Part shown: one piece after another, positions 1 to 8,046 of the stretch
How positions within the stretch are numbered: position 1 is the stretch's first letter
Layout: the number at the start of each line of letters is the position of its first letter
DNA from: Hymenobacter glacieicola
GTDB taxonomy: Bacteria > Bacteroidota > Bacteroidia > Cytophagales > Hymenobacteraceae
Direction of reading: 5' to 3'
DNA: 64,000 nucleotides
NCBI RefSeq assembly: GCF_014640315.1
Contig: NZ_BMGS01000001.1
Coordinates: 496,001-560,000 of the forward strand
Position numbers and translations under genes: made by a program
The notes under the pieces: generated by a model
The model's input: the letters and a program-made list of their open reading frames with translations, nothing else
Told to the model about the DNA's origin: nothing
Databases searched by the model: none

Positions 1-570
1 GGTGCGCAGGATGTTGAAGGAGCGGTCAATGGCTTCCTCTACTTCCTTGTTGATTTCGCCGATTACCTTCTCGTTGGTCGAGTTGATGTCGATGCCGCGG
101 CTCTTGTTCGTGGTGTTGGCAAACACGCGGGCCAGCTTGTCGTTGGGTGCTACGTCGCGGAAGGCCTGGGCAAACAGGGTGGTGAACGGCGTCGAGGGGT
201 TGGTCTTGCGCAGTTCCTGGGCCTGGTCGATGGCCTTGTTGAACACGGGGTCCTTGGAGTTGCCGCTCATGGCGCGCACAATTTCCACCGGCGAAACCTC
301 CAGCGTTACGTGCATGCCGCCGTTCAAGTCCAGGCCCAAGCCCAGCTCCGATTGGCGCACGTCTTTATAGGTAAGCGGCCCAAATACGGGCGCGCGCCAC
401 ACCGAATCGAGGTAGTGCTGACGGGCTTTTTCGTTGATCTGGCCGCTACGCGAGGCGTAGCGCGCCGCATCCTTCTGCACCCCGCGCGACACGAGGGTCA
501 GCGAGAGGAAGTAGATGCACAACGCCGACACCAGAAGCGTCAGCGTAATGATGAGTCCTTTATTACGCAT
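1..570 (-). CDS. secD: Protein translocase subunit SecD (SecDF), N-terminal part
   Basis: The ATG is at 568-570 and the frame stays open to the window edge, so only the first 190 codons are present. The protein starts MRNKGLIITLTLLV, one N-terminal membrane helix, and continues into a periplasmic region. The segment GLGLDLNGGMHVTLEVSP (about residues 74-91) is the SecD signature DLxGGxxxxLEV. SecD, with SecF, uses the proton gradient to help pull preproteins through SecYEG. In Bacteroidota SecD and SecF are usually fused, but the fusion lies outside the window and cannot be checked. The family call is firm. Confidence 0.9.
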   Translation of the reverse strand, partial: MRNKGLIITLTLLVSALCIYFLSLTLVSRGVQKDAARYASRSGQINEKARQHYLDSVWRAPVFGPLTYKDVRQSELGLGLDLNGGMHVTLEVSPVEIVRAMSGNSKDPVFNKAIDQAQELRKTNPSTPFTTLFAQAFRDVAPNDKLARVFANTTNKSRGIDINSTNEKVIGEINKEVEEAIDRSFNILRT

Positions 571-735
571 GAAATAAGTAGTTGATGTCCTAGGAAGGAA
601 AGGGCTGATGCCCGGAAGCTGGGCCCGGAAGAAAGTAGTGAGGAAACAGCCGCTCGGTGGCCTGCCAGGACTAGGGCTGCATCAGCAACAGCATACCCAG
701 CCCGTCAACTACAACAACACAAAGGGCCCCAGCCG

Positions 736-1104
736 CTAGGGAGCCTGGGGCGAGAGAGCCGCTACCAACAGCCGCACCCGGAACCAGTCCGGCACGGCGC
801 TAGGGCAAGGGCGCGGCCCCGCGGGGCAGGCTGGCAACCACAGGGCTACGGGGAGCTCCAGGGGCTGCGGCAGCCACATATCGGCCGCCGGAGCTACCAG
901 TAGCCCAAGCGGCGAAGTTGCTTCGAGTGTAACGCGCTGCTTGACCACCGCCGCCCGCGGGCCGGCCGCTACCCGGGTAGTACCGCCCGTAGGCAGCACC
1001 CGCAGCGTAGCCACAGCCTGGTGGTTCAGCCCCAGCACCATCAGCACGGTGGCTGTGATGAGGGCGAAACGCAGACGAGGTAAAAGGGCGGAGAAGGAAA
1101 GCAA
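736..1104 (-). CDS. Small putative exported or membrane-anchored protein, unknown function
   Basis: I do not recognise a family. The frame is open from an ATG at 1212, but a consensus promoter (1125-1157) places the transcription start near 1118, inside that longer frame. I therefore prefer a TTG at 1102-1104, giving about 122 residues. Its first 30 residues read as a signal or anchor sequence: RLR, then the hydrophobic stretch FALITATVLMVLGL. The rest is rich in Pro, Ala, Leu and Val with no motif. It lies 165 bp upstream of secD on the same strand. An ATG at 1041 is a third possible start. An overlapping frame (800-1270) is also open, so the coding call is only moderate. Confidence 0.45.
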   Translation of the reverse strand: MLSFSALLPRLRFALITATVLMVLGLNHQAVATLRVLPTGGTTRVAAGPRAAVVKQRVTLEATSPLGLLVAPAADMWLPQPLELPVALWLPACPAGPRPCPSAVPDWFRVRLLVAALSPQAP

Positions 1105-1124
1105 CGAGTTCGGGGTAAGAGCTA

Positions 1125-1157
1125 CAAATATAGCTTTTTGCCTCCGGAGCCCAAAAA
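1125..1157 (-). promoter_or_regulatory. Consensus Bacteroidota promoter
   Basis: Read on the minus strand: TTTTTG (1157-1152), 19-bp spacer, TATATTTG (1132-1125). This matches TTTG-N19-TAnnTTTG exactly, the class used by the Bacteroidota primary sigma factor. Transcription should start near 1118 and serve the small exported protein, which limits its start to below that point. Confidence 0.7.
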
Positions 1158-1316
1158 GTATCTGCACGCGTGGACTTTCTCCGAAAAGCGCAGGAGAAAG
1201 ATCTGCTACCAACTACAGGGCCGAGTAAACCGGAGCGCGCAATGCTCAGGATGACAGGGGAACAGATCAACGTTTCCTACGCGGCTTCAACAACCAGTCT
1301 TCGGCGACGCACCCAG

Positions 1317-1355
1317 AATCCGTGTAATCCGTCCAATCCGTTTAAATCCGTGATT
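1317..1355. repeat. Intergenic ATCCGTGTAATCCG-type repeat, copy 1
   Basis: A 39-bp unit made of four AATCCG words with spacers. A near-identical unit occurs at 28890-28928. Both sit directly at the stop codon of a minus-strand gene; here the last bases overlap the TAA of the DUF4268 gene (1354-1356). The two copies differ at only a few spacer bases, so this is a dispersed repeat and not chance. No open frame or strong hairpin was seen in it. Confidence 0.75.
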
Positions 1356-1812
1356 ATTGCAGGTCTTCCAGGGGGTAGCGGGCCTGGCTCCAGAACTCGT
1401 CGAGGGCAATGAGGCGGGGCTTGAAAAAGGAAATCAGGGCGGGCCAGTCCTCCCGGTTCAGGGGGCTCACGCCCCGGAGCTCTTGCTGCACCCGGCTCAG
1501 CGGCTGCGCGTTTTCCTCGGCTTCTGCCTGCCACTCCCAGTCCTGGCCCGGAATGGCGGGCAATAGCTTGTGCAAGGCCTGCAGCTGCTCAAACTGCAGG
1601 GCCCGAATGTCGGCGTCGGGGTGGAGCAGCTCCAGGCCCACGGAGGCGCGGCGGTCCTCGGTGCGCATGCGCAGCTGCACGTGCTTCAGGCCGGTGCGGT
1701 AATTAATCCAGTTCACTGGTTCGCCTTCAGCCGAGGGCACCGGGGCCATGTACTGCCCAAACGTGGTCCAGAAGGCGTGGCGCAAGTGGGCGGCTTCAGC
1801 TTTGCTGTACAT
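1354..1812 (-). CDS. DUF4268 domain-containing protein
   Basis: 152 residues starting MYSKAEAAHLRHAFWTTFGQ. The whole length resembles the DUF4268 family: an N-terminal helix with WTTFGQYM, a central strand region with WINYRTGLKHVQLRM, and a C-terminal W-rich part ending LDEFWSQARYPLEDL. The family occurs in Bacteroidota as short stand-alone proteins and as a fusion part of nuclease-like proteins; its biochemical role is not settled. It lies 18 bp downstream of the uridine kinase gene on the same strand, so the two are probably co-transcribed. No signal peptide is visible, so it should be cytoplasmic. Confidence 0.75.
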   Translation of the reverse strand: MYSKAEAAHLRHAFWTTFGQYMAPVPSAEGEPVNWINYRTGLKHVQLRMRTEDRRASVGLELLHPDADIRALQFEQLQALHKLLPAIPGQDWEWQAEAEENAQPLSRVQQELRGVSPLNREDWPALISFFKPRLIALDEFWSQARYPLEDLQ

Positions 1813-1830
1813 GAGCGGGGGTAGGAAGAG

Positions 1831-2466
1831 TTACTGCACCGAGCGGCCGGCTACTACCCGGCTGCGCAGGAAGGACACTAGCACGTCCAGGCCCTTGTCG
1901 AAGTGGCGGTTGTTGGGAATGATGATGTCGGCGTCGTGCTTGAAGGGCTTGATGTACTTCTCGTAGGTAGGCGCCACGTGGTTGGTGTAGCGGTAGAGTA
2001 CGTCCTCCAAATCATAGCCCCGCTCGTCCCGGTCGCGCACAATGCGGCGCTGCAGCTTCACATGCTCCCGGGCATCGATGTACACTTTCAGGTCGAGCAG
2101 CTTGGCTACCTCTTCGAAGTAAAACACGAAAATGCCTTCCACCACCACAATCGGCGCGGGCCGGAACACCAGCTCGGCGGGCACCACATTGGGGTTGTTG
2201 AAGGTGTACTCCTGGCGGCGCACCTCCAGGCCCTGGCTGATGCGCAGCACATCGGCCGCGTACGCCTGGGAGTCGATGCTGCTGGGCAGGTCGAAGTTCG
2301 TGACGCCCTGGGCGTCAACTTGCTGACTTTCCCGCGGATGGTAGTAGTTGTCCTGCGAAATCAGGCAGATTTCTTCTTCGGGAAACGAGGCCAGCAGCCG
2401 GCGCAGAAAGGTCGTTTTGCCAGAGGCGCTGCCGCCCGTAATTCCGACGATGAAAGGGTGTTGCAT
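1831..2466 (-). CDS. udk: Uridine kinase
   Basis: 211 residues from an ATG at 2464-2466 (MQHPFIVGITGG). It phosphorylates uridine or cytidine to UMP/CMP in pyrimidine salvage. The P-loop GGSASGKTT is at residues 11-19. SQDNYYHP, then FDLPSSID and the VVVEGIFVFY strand, follow the uridine kinase / phosphoribulokinase order, as does the lid RRIVRDRDERG. The frame extends to 2508, but a TACTTTTG promoter element at 2506-2513 puts the transcript start downstream of that ATG, which supports the shorter protein. It is first in a two-gene unit with the DUF4268 gene. Confidence 0.88.
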   Translation of the reverse strand: MQHPFIVGITGGSASGKTTFLRRLLASFPEEEICLISQDNYYHPRESQQVDAQGVTNFDLPSSIDSQAYAADVLRISQGLEVRRQEYTFNNPNVVPAELVFRPAPIVVVEGIFVFYFEEVAKLLDLKVYIDAREHVKLQRRIVRDRDERGYDLEDVLYRYTNHVAPTYEKYIKPFKHDADIIIPNNRHFDKGLDVLVSFLRSRVVAGRSVQ

Positions 2467-2505
2467 GGAGGTGGGAATAGGCCCGTACCGGCGGGGCCAA
2501 CCCTG

Positions 2506-2513
2506 CAAAAGTA
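2506..2513 (-). promoter_or_regulatory. -7 promoter element for uridine kinase
   Basis: The minus strand reads TACTTTTG, matching TAnnTTTG. No clear TTTG lies 19 bp upstream. Transcription would start near 2499, leaving a leader of about 33 nt before the chosen ATG. Confidence 0.5.
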
Positions 2514-2669
2514 CGAAATGTAGCGGAGGGGCGGCGGTGAAATAGTAAAACGGTGGTTCGGTAAGGTAGTGATTGCGCGATTTCGCCTTGCCGGTTCTCT
2601 ACCCGTGCTGTCACGACTAGGAAGCAGAACGAAGCCATGCGTGCTTTACCGAGTGCTACCCTTCTGAAG

Positions 2670-2714
2670 CCTGACAAGCCCCTGCCTCCACCACGGAAGT
2701 AGGGGCTTGTCAGG
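2670..2714. terminator. Hairpin downstream of rdgB
   Basis: CCTGACAAGCCCCT (2670-2683) pairs with AGGGGCTTGTCAGG (2701-2714), a 14-bp stem with a 17-nt loop. It is 80 bp past the rdgB stop. There is no good U-tract on the minus strand, so it may be a terminator or an intergenic palindrome. Confidence 0.5.
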
Positions 2715-2793
2715 TTTATAGGCTGGTCACAGAAGAAAGGAAAGACGATGTCATCGTGCCTTCTTGCTAGGACAGCTCACTACCTTCTTTAGC

Positions 2794-3387
2794 TCACCGA
2801 ATCACCGTTTCACCATTCAGAAACTGCACCAACCCGGCAACAGCGCGGGCACGGTGGCTGATGGCGTTTTTTTCTGCGAGGCTCATCTGGGCGAAAGTGC
2901 GGCCGTCGCCTTCCGTTGGCTGGAAGACGGGGTCGTAGCCAAACCCGTCCTGGCCGCGCACCTGCTCGGTAATCAGGCCATCGACGGCGCCGGCAAACTC
3001 GTGTACTTCACCGCCGGGTAGTACCAGGGCCACCACCGTTCGGAACTGCGCGGCGCGGTTGGGCTGGCCTTGCAGCTCGTGCAGCAACTTGGCTACGTTG
3101 TCGGCGGCCCGGCGCTGGGGGCCGGCGTAGCGGGCAGAGTACACGCCGGGCTCCCCGTTAAGGGCTGCTACTTCCAGGCCGGTATCATCGGCAAAACAGG
3201 CTACCCCGAAATGGTCCCACACGTACTGGGCCTTCTGGCGGGCGTTGCCCTCGAGCGTGGCCTGGGTTTCGGGCAGCTCCTGCTGGCAGCCGATATCCGC
3301 CAGGCTCAGAAGCTCAACGGAAGCTGGCAAAAGCGGACGAATCTCATCCAGTTTGTGGGCATTATTGGAGGCGAAGCAAAGGCGCAT
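2794..3387 (-). CDS. rdgB: Non-canonical purine NTP pyrophosphatase (RdgB/HAM1 family)
   Basis: 197 residues, the usual length for the family. It hydrolyses dITP, ITP and XTP to monophosphates and keeps deaminated purines out of DNA and RNA. The N-terminal SNNAHKLDEI motif, ELPETQATLEGNARQKA, the acidic ADDTGLEVAALNGEPGVYSARY block and the C-terminal FAQMSLAEKNAISHRARA motif are all present and in order. The product is cytoplasmic. Its neighbours are on the same strand but far enough away for it to be monocistronic; a hairpin follows at 2670-2714. Confidence 0.92.
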   Translation of the reverse strand: MRLCFASNNAHKLDEIRPLLPASVELLSLADIGCQQELPETQATLEGNARQKAQYVWDHFGVACFADDTGLEVAALNGEPGVYSARYAGPQRRAADNVAKLLHELQGQPNRAAQFRTVVALVLPGGEVHEFAGAVDGLITEQVRGQDGFGYDPVFQPTEGDGRTFAQMSLAEKNAISHRARAVAGLVQFLNGETVIR

Positions 3388-3514
3388 GCGGGCAGGTAGT
3401 CAGGTAAGCAGTGAAACAAAAAGCGGCTAAACCACCAGGAGGCAGCAAATCAGCGCGCGGCAAAACAACCGAAGAATACTTTGCTCAGCGAGAAAGCAGA
3501 CGAGTTGGCGCAAC

Positions 3515-3700
3515 TCAGCGGAACATAGTTTTAACTGTTTGCCAGGAGTGCGCCAGCAGGCGGCCCGGCTGGTCGGGGTGGGCGGCGGCTCCCGGGGGGC
3601 GGCCCGGGTGAGCGGCTGGTTCAGGTAGCGCCCGGTAGGTGCCATAGGCCAGCGCGACGCCAATTAGGACTAGAAATAAGAAGCTAATGATGCGTAACAT
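3515..3700 (-). CDS. Small single-pass membrane protein, unknown function
   Basis: 61 residues from the ATG at 3698-3700. Residues 1-22 (MLRIISFLFLVLIGVALAYG) form one hydrophobic helix; the rest is a short Pro/Ala/His-rich hydrophilic tail ending SWQTVKTMFR. The frame extends upstream to 3889 without homology-like content. A different minus frame (3427-3663) overlaps and looks like a shadow. The gene is divergent from rpmE2. I know no family; the helix plus tail layout is typical of small inner-membrane proteins. Confidence 0.5.
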   Translation of the reverse strand: MLRIISFLFLVLIGVALAYGTYRALPEPAAHPGRPPGAAAHPDQPGRLLAHSWQTVKTMFR

Positions 3701-3827
3701 AAGGTAAGGGTAAGGTAAGAGCAGGGGCAAAAAAGAAATTGACGGGGTAAGTATAACCAACGCTAGCGGGAAACATAAGGGGCTGGCAGCCAAGCCGGCG
3801 TAGCTGGGGCGAAAAGATAAAAAGAGC

Positions 3828-3858
3828 TTTTGAAATCCGGGCGTAACGTGTACTTTTG
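3828..3858 (+). promoter_or_regulatory. Strong Bacteroidota promoter for rpmE2
   Basis: TTTTG (3828-3832), 18-bp spacer, TACTTTTG (3851-3858). Transcription should start near 3865. This excludes an upstream in-frame ATG at 3856 and supports the start at 3910. Confidence 0.7.
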
Positions 3859-3909
3859 CAGTCCCTTCCGCAAAATCGGCAGGCAACAAGGTACAAACGG
3901 CATCAGACC

Positions 3910-4155
3910 ATGAAAAAAGACATCCACCCCGAGTATCGCGAAGTCGTGTTTCAGGACACTTCCAGCGGCTTCAAATTTGTAACCCGCTCGACGATGGGCT
4001 CCAACGAGACCATCACGATGGAAGACGGCAAAACCTACCCTGTTATCAAGGTGGAAGTTAGCTCGGAGTCGCACCCCTTCTACACCGGCAAAAACGTACT
4101 GCTCGACACTGCTGGCCGCGTAGAGAAGTTCATGAACCGCTACAAGAAAAAGTAA
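3910..4155 (+). CDS. rpmE2: Ribosomal protein bL31 type B
   Basis: 81 residues from [16 protein letters not shown], with a long A-rich run at the start. It is a structural protein of the 50S subunit at the subunit interface. It is the zinc-free type B form: there are no CxxC pairs, and the conserved blocks [22 protein letters not shown] and VEKFMNRYK are intact. Type B forms often replace the zinc-bound form in zinc-poor conditions; no second bL31 gene lies in this window to test that. A terminator hairpin follows at 4216-4250. Confidence 0.95.
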   Translation: MKKDIHPEYREVVFQDTSSGFKFVTRSTMGSNETITMEDGKTYPVIKVEVSSESHPFYTGKNVLLDTAGRVEKFMNRYKKK

Positions 4156-4215
4156 TTTCGCTTTCTGGCCGCAAGCGTTGCGCTGGCGCCGGACTGAAAT
4201 ACTTTTTAATAGAAG

Positions 4216-4250
4216 CTCCTGCTGGCATTCGTCGGCAGGAGTTTTTCTTT
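4216..4250 (+). terminator. Rho-independent terminator of rpmE2
   Basis: CTCCTGC (4216-4222) pairs with GCAGGAG (4235-4241), followed by TTTTTCTTT. It is 60 bp after the rpmE2 stop. Confidence 0.75.
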
Positions 4251-4331
4251 GCAATCCGGTTGGGCTGACCTGGCCCGCTTCTTTGCACCGGCGCCCTGGG
4301 GTACCGCCTCTCTTACTCGCTACTTTCTGCC

Positions 4332-5540
4332 ATGCATATTCTGCTCTTCGACGACCCGGCCATCCGTCCCCATCTGCTGCCCTTCACCTTCACGCGCCCG
4401 GTGGCGGCCCTGCGCTGCGGCATCCTGACGCTGGCCGAAAAATGGCAGCACCGCCTGCAGGCCGACCGCGTAGGCTACCTCACCCAAGAGTACCTGCAGG
4501 CCAAGTTTCCGGCCGGCAATACCCAGGGCCCGGCCCTGGTAATCAACGGCGCGGTGTGCCCCGACGATTTGCTGGCCCAGCAGGTGCAGGCCCTGGCCCC
4601 CGGCGAGGCCTTGTTTGATGAGGAAATGCTCGTTGCTGCCCACCTGGCCGATGCCAGCCAGGTAGCGGAGCTGATTCAGGACGGCTTCCAGAAAAGCCGC
4701 GAAGTAGCCGAGCCCGTCACGGTCATTCAGGAAGTGTGGCACTTGTTTCTGCGCAACGGCGCCGAAATCCGCCGCGACTTTGACCTGCTAACCAAGGGTA
4801 GGGAGTCGGCGCCGGTAGGCGACGCGCACACCATCGTGTACGCTCCGGAAAACGTCTTCATTGAGCCGGGCGTGAAGATTCGGGCCGCCATTCTGAACGC
4901 TGAGAACGGGCCCATTTACCTCGGCAAAAACTCCCAGGTGCACGAAGGCGCCATTATCAGCGGGCCCTTAGCCTTGTGCGAGGGCAGCCACATCAACGCG
5001 GGCGCCAAAATGCGCGGCGACAATACCGTGGGGCCATATTCTAAGGTTGGCGGCGAGGTAGGCAACAGCATCCTGCTGGGCTACAGCAACAAAGGCCACG
5101 ACGGCTACCTGGGCAACTCCGTCATTGGCGAGTGGTGCAACCTCGGGGCCGATACCAACACCTCGAACCTGAAGAATAACTACGCTGCGGTAAAAATCTG
5201 GAGTCACTCGGCGGGCCGGTTCGTGAACACCGGCCAGCAGTTCTGCGGGCTGATGATGGGTGACCATAGCAAGTGTGGCATCAACACCATGTTCAACACC
5301 GGCACGGTGGTGGGGGTAGGGGCCAACATCTTCGGGGCCGGCTTCCCGCGCACCTTCATTCCGAGCTTTAGCTGGGGCGGGGCGGCTGGTTTTGAAACCT
5401 TTAAGCTTCCAAAGGTGAACGAGGTAGCCGAGCGCGTCATGGCCCGCCGTCAGCTGGAGTACGATGCAACCGAGCAGGCCATCATGCGCCACGTGTACGA
5501 TGCCACGGGCCAGGACCGGGTGTGGGAGCGGGCTAATTAG
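4332..5540 (+). CDS. GlmU-like sugar nucleotidyltransferase with left-handed beta-helix
   Basis: 402 residues, start MHILLFDDPAIRPHLLPFTFTRPV. The N-terminal half is a divergent nucleotidyltransferase; the C-terminal half (from about residue 175) has hexapeptide repeats such as VHEGAIISGPLALCEGSHINAGAKMRGDNTVGPYSKVGG. This fits the alternative bacterial GlmU group (TIGR03991) of Bacteroidota, thought to make UDP-GlcNAc from glucosamine-1-phosphate for peptidoglycan and LPS. A classical GlmU may exist elsewhere, so the exact substrate is inferred. The gene is on the plus strand between rpmE2 and the delta' subunit gene. Confidence 0.82.
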   Translation: MHILLFDDPAIRPHLLPFTFTRPVAALRCGILTLAEKWQHRLQADRVGYLTQEYLQAKFPAGNTQGPALVINGAVCPDDLLAQQVQALAPGEALFDEEMLVAAHLADASQVAELIQDGFQKSREVAEPVTVIQEVWHLFLRNGAEIRRDFDLLTKGRESAPVGDAHTIVYAPENVFIEPGVKIRAAILNAENGPIYLGKNSQVHEGAIISGPLALCEGSHINAGAKMRGDNTVGPYSKVGGEVGNSILLGYSNKGHDGYLGNSVIGEWCNLGADTNTSNLKNNYAAVKIWSHSAGRFVNTGQQFCGLMMGDHSKCGINTMFNTGTVVGVGANIFGAGFPRTFIPSFSWGGAAGFETFKLPKVNEVAERVMARRQLEYDATEQAIMRHVYDATGQDRVWERAN

Positions 5541-5554
5541 GAATGAGGAGTTGG

Positions 5555-5649
5555 GAATGAGGAATGGGGAAACTTCATCGTCCGCTCAAAGCAGGTGCAT
5601 AAGCGCGAGCTGCTCCTGTATGTGCCTTTGTGCTATCCATTCCTCATTC
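5555..5649. repeat. Short element bounded by a 13-bp inverted repeat
   Basis: GAATGAGGAATGG (5555-5567) and its exact reverse complement CCATTCCTCATTC (5637-5649) flank about 70 bp without a gene. A partial extra copy (GAATGAGGAG) starts at 5541, right after the stop of the GlmU-like gene. The size and terminal repeats suggest a small dispersed element, not a terminator. Confidence 0.5.
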
Positions 5650-5662
5650 ACGACAGATATAG

Positions 5663-6799
5663 ATGCGTTTTTCTGAAATTCCTGGTCAGCAGCCGGTAAA
5701 GGAGGTGCTTGTTCGGAGCGTGCGGCGCAACCACGTGGCCCACGCCCAGCTGTTTCGCGGGGCGGAGGGCTCGGCGGCACTGGCGCTGGCGCTGGCTTAC
5801 GCTACCTTCCTGAACTGCGAAAACCGCACGCCCGAGGCCGAGGACTCGTGCGGGCGCTGCCCGAGCTGCCAGAAAACCGACAAGCTCATCCACCCCGATC
5901 TGAACTTCATCCTGCCCGTCACGACCACCAAAACCGTGACCAAGGATGCCATCAGCAGCAAGTTCGCGGCGGAGTGGCGCGCCTTCGTACTGGAGAATCC
6001 CTACCAGGGCCTCAACGACTGGATGCAGCACATTGGGGCTGAAAACAAGCAGGGTAGCATTTCCAAGGACGAAAGCCTGCACCTGCTCAAGCTGGTTTCT
6101 TTGAAAGCCTTTGAAGCTCAGTTCAAGCTTGTCATCATCTGGCTGCCAGAACTGATGCACCCCTCGGCGGCCAACGCCGTGCTGAAGCTCTTGGAGGAGC
6201 CGCCACCCGCCACCGTGTTTCTGCTGGTCAGCTACGCGCCCGAACAGCTGCTGCCCACCATCATCAGCCGGGTGCAGCCGGTAGTCGTGCGGGCGCTTGC
6301 CGAGGATGAGCTGACGGCCTGGCTGCGCGATGAGCAGCACGTGCCCGAAGTAAAGGCCCGGCAGCTGGCCCAGCTGACCGAAGGCAACATTGGGGCGGCG
6401 CTGGCGGCCCAGGCGGCTGGCCCCGCCGACACCGATTACTTCGACTTGTTTGCCAAGTGGATGCGCACCTGCTACGGCAACAAGGTGATGGAGATGCTGG
6501 AAAAGGCCGACGAATTCCAGAAGCTGGGCCGCGAAAACCAGAAGGAGTTTCTGCAGTATGCCCTCACGCTCCTGCGCAAGGTGCTGCTGTTCGGCCTCGA
6601 CCCGCAACTGGTGCCCCACCTGCCGGCTCAGGAGCAGCAGTTCGTGCAGGGCTTCAGCCGCTTCGTGACGGCGCGCAACGCTGAGCCCATTGCGCAGGAA
6701 ATCAACGAGGCGCACTACCACGTGGAGCGCAACGCTAACCCCCGAATGGTTTTCGTGGACGCTTCTCTGCGCGTTGCCGAACTACTGCGGGCCGCTTAG
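5663..6799 (+). CDS. holB: DNA polymerase III subunit delta'
   Basis: 378 residues starting MRFSEIPGQQPVKEVLVRSV. This is the clamp-loader subunit of the replicase. The P-loop position is degenerate (FRGAEGSA, no GKT), as expected for the non-ATPase delta' subunit. Zinc-ribbon cysteines are seen as CENRTPEAEDSCGRCPSC. Further on are VIIWLPELMHPSAANAVLKLLEEPP (the sensor and Walker B-like region) and SRVQPVVVRAL, where the usual SRC motif reads SRV. The start codon follows a short intergenic repeat. The gene is probably transcribed with or just after the GlmU-like gene. Confidence 0.88.
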   Translation: MRFSEIPGQQPVKEVLVRSVRRNHVAHAQLFRGAEGSAALALALAYATFLNCENRTPEAEDSCGRCPSCQKTDKLIHPDLNFILPVTTTKTVTKDAISSKFAAEWRAFVLENPYQGLNDWMQHIGAENKQGSISKDESLHLLKLVSLKAFEAQFKLVIIWLPELMHPSAANAVLKLLEEPPPATVFLLVSYAPEQLLPTIISRVQPVVVRALAEDELTAWLRDEQHVPEVKARQLAQLTEGNIGAALAAQAAGPADTDYFDLFAKWMRTCYGNKVMEMLEKADEFQKLGRENQKEFLQYALTLLRKVLLFGLDPQLVPHLPAQEQQFVQGFSRFVTARNAEPIAQEINEAHYHVERNANPRMVFVDASLRVAELLRAA

Positions 6800-6923
6800 C
6801 GAAGAACAAGCCCGTGACTAAAAAAAGGCCTTTCCAAGCTGTAAACCCAGAAAATACAGCTTGCTAAAAAGCTATAGTACCTGTTAAACGAGCTATAGCC
6901 AGCGTTGTCGTTGTTGGTCGGCG

Positions 6924-6931
6924 TATCTTTG
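6924..6931 (+). promoter_or_regulatory. -7 promoter element for hemC
   Basis: TATCTTTG matches TAnnTTTG. A TTG lies 16 bp upstream (6905-6907), a short spacer. Transcription would start near 6938, about 70 nt before the TTG start codon. Confidence 0.45.
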
Positions 6932-7009
6932 CCGGTGGCTTTTAGGCTAGCGCAACGTCTTGTTCTGCTTCCGCATTGGTAGCGGCGGCGGGCAAAGAAA
7001 GGACTTGCG

Positions 7010-7981
7010 TTGTACATCCGCACTATCTGTATTCTGATTTTGAAAACGTTCATTCGCATTGGTACCCGCGGCAGCAAGCTGGCCCTGTGGCAGGCCCACC
7101 ACGTAGCCGACCAACTCAGCGCCGCCGGCCTGACGCCGGAAATCGTCATCATTACGACCAAAGGTGACGTGGTGCTGGACCGCTCCCTGGATAAAATCGG
7201 GGCCAAAGGCGTGTTCACGGAGGAGCTGGAGGAAGGCCTGCGTACGGGCTACGTTGATATTGCCGTGCACAGCGCCAAAGACGTGCAAAGCAGCATCCCG
7301 GCCGATCTGGAGTTGCTGGCCTTTATGGAGCGGGAGCAGGTCAATGACGTTATCGTGAGCTTCGACCCTGACCTGGACCTGCAGCGCCCCGACCTGGTAC
7401 TAGGCACCAGCAGCACCCGCCGCAAGGCTATGTTGCGCCGCTTTCTGCCCCATGCTACTACCGCCGAGGCCCGCGGCAACCTGCAAACCCGCCTGCGGAA
7501 GCTGGAAGAAGGCCAGTACCACGGCCTCGTGCTGGCGTACGCCGGCGTCCACCGCATGGAGTACGACAATTTGATTCGCTACGTGCTGCCCGAAACCCAG
7601 TACGTGCCGGCTACCGGTCAGGGCAGCGTGGCCATTGAGTGCGCCCGCAGCCTGGACCCGGAACTGAAAGCAGAGCTCCGTCGGAGCCTCGACCACCCGG
7701 CTACTCACGCCTGCCTGGCCACGGAGCGGGCCTTCCTGCGCACCATGGAGGGCGGCTGCAGCATCCCGTCCTTCGCCCTGGCTACCCTCTCCGCCGACGG
7801 GCAACAGGTGCAGCTGCACGGCGGCCTTATCAGCCTCGACGGGCAGGAGTTTATTGATGAAATACAGGCTGCCCCCGTAGCGGAAGGAGAAGCACTGGGT
7901 ATCCGTCTGGCTGAAGCGGTACTCGCCCGCGGCGGCCGGCAAATTCTGGATAGCATCCGGCGGGAGCGGAGCGAGGTGTAA
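7010..7981 (+). CDS. hemC: Hydroxymethylbilane synthase (porphobilinogen deaminase)
   Basis: 323 residues. It joins four porphobilinogen units into hydroxymethylbilane in haem synthesis. Family blocks in order: RIGTRGSKLALWQAHHVAD, KGDVVLDRSLDKIGAKGVFTEELEEGL, AVHSAKDVQSSIP, LGTSSTRRKAML, RGNLQTRLRKLEEG, YVPATGQGSVAIECA and EGGCSIPSFA. The dipyrromethane cofactor cysteine is C250 in GGCS. No ATG fits: the start is TTG at 7010, preceded at 7 nt by AAGAAAGGA. A second TTG at 7040 (nearer the RIGTRGS block) is also possible. The convergent terminator at 8003-8045 closes the gene. Confidence 0.9.
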   Translation: MYIRTICILILKTFIRIGTRGSKLALWQAHHVADQLSAAGLTPEIVIITTKGDVVLDRSLDKIGAKGVFTEELEEGLRTGYVDIAVHSAKDVQSSIPADLELLAFMEREQVNDVIVSFDPDLDLQRPDLVLGTSSTRRKAMLRRFLPHATTAEARGNLQTRLRKLEEGQYHGLVLAYAGVHRMEYDNLIRYVLPETQYVPATGQGSVAIECARSLDPELKAELRRSLDHPATHACLATERAFLRTMEGGCSIPSFALATLSADGQQVQLHGGLISLDGQEFIDEIQAAPVAEGEALGIRLAEAVLARGGRQILDSIRRERSEV

Positions 7982-8002
7982 ACAGCTTCCTTCGCCGCTA
8001 GT

Positions 8003-8045
8003 CCAGGAAAAAGGCCGCTCCGTAGTGGGGCGGCCTTTTTCCTGG
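8003..8045. terminator. Bidirectional terminator between hemC and the DUF2238 gene
   Basis: CCAGGAAAAAGGCCGC pairs with GCGGCCTTTTTCCTGG around a short loop. The A-run and T-run allow termination from both sides, which fits the two convergent genes. Confidence 0.8.
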
Positions 8046-8046
8046 G

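Noticed and set aside
800..1270. Minus-strand frame overlapping the small exported protein
   Set aside because: Its start lies upstream of the promoter at 1125-1157, and its sequence is Ala/Pro/Gly-rich without structure, as expected from out-of-frame GC-rich DNA.
5663..6799. Broken Walker A motif in the polymerase subunit
   Set aside because: Loss of the P-loop lysine is normal for the delta' subunit and is not a sign of decay.
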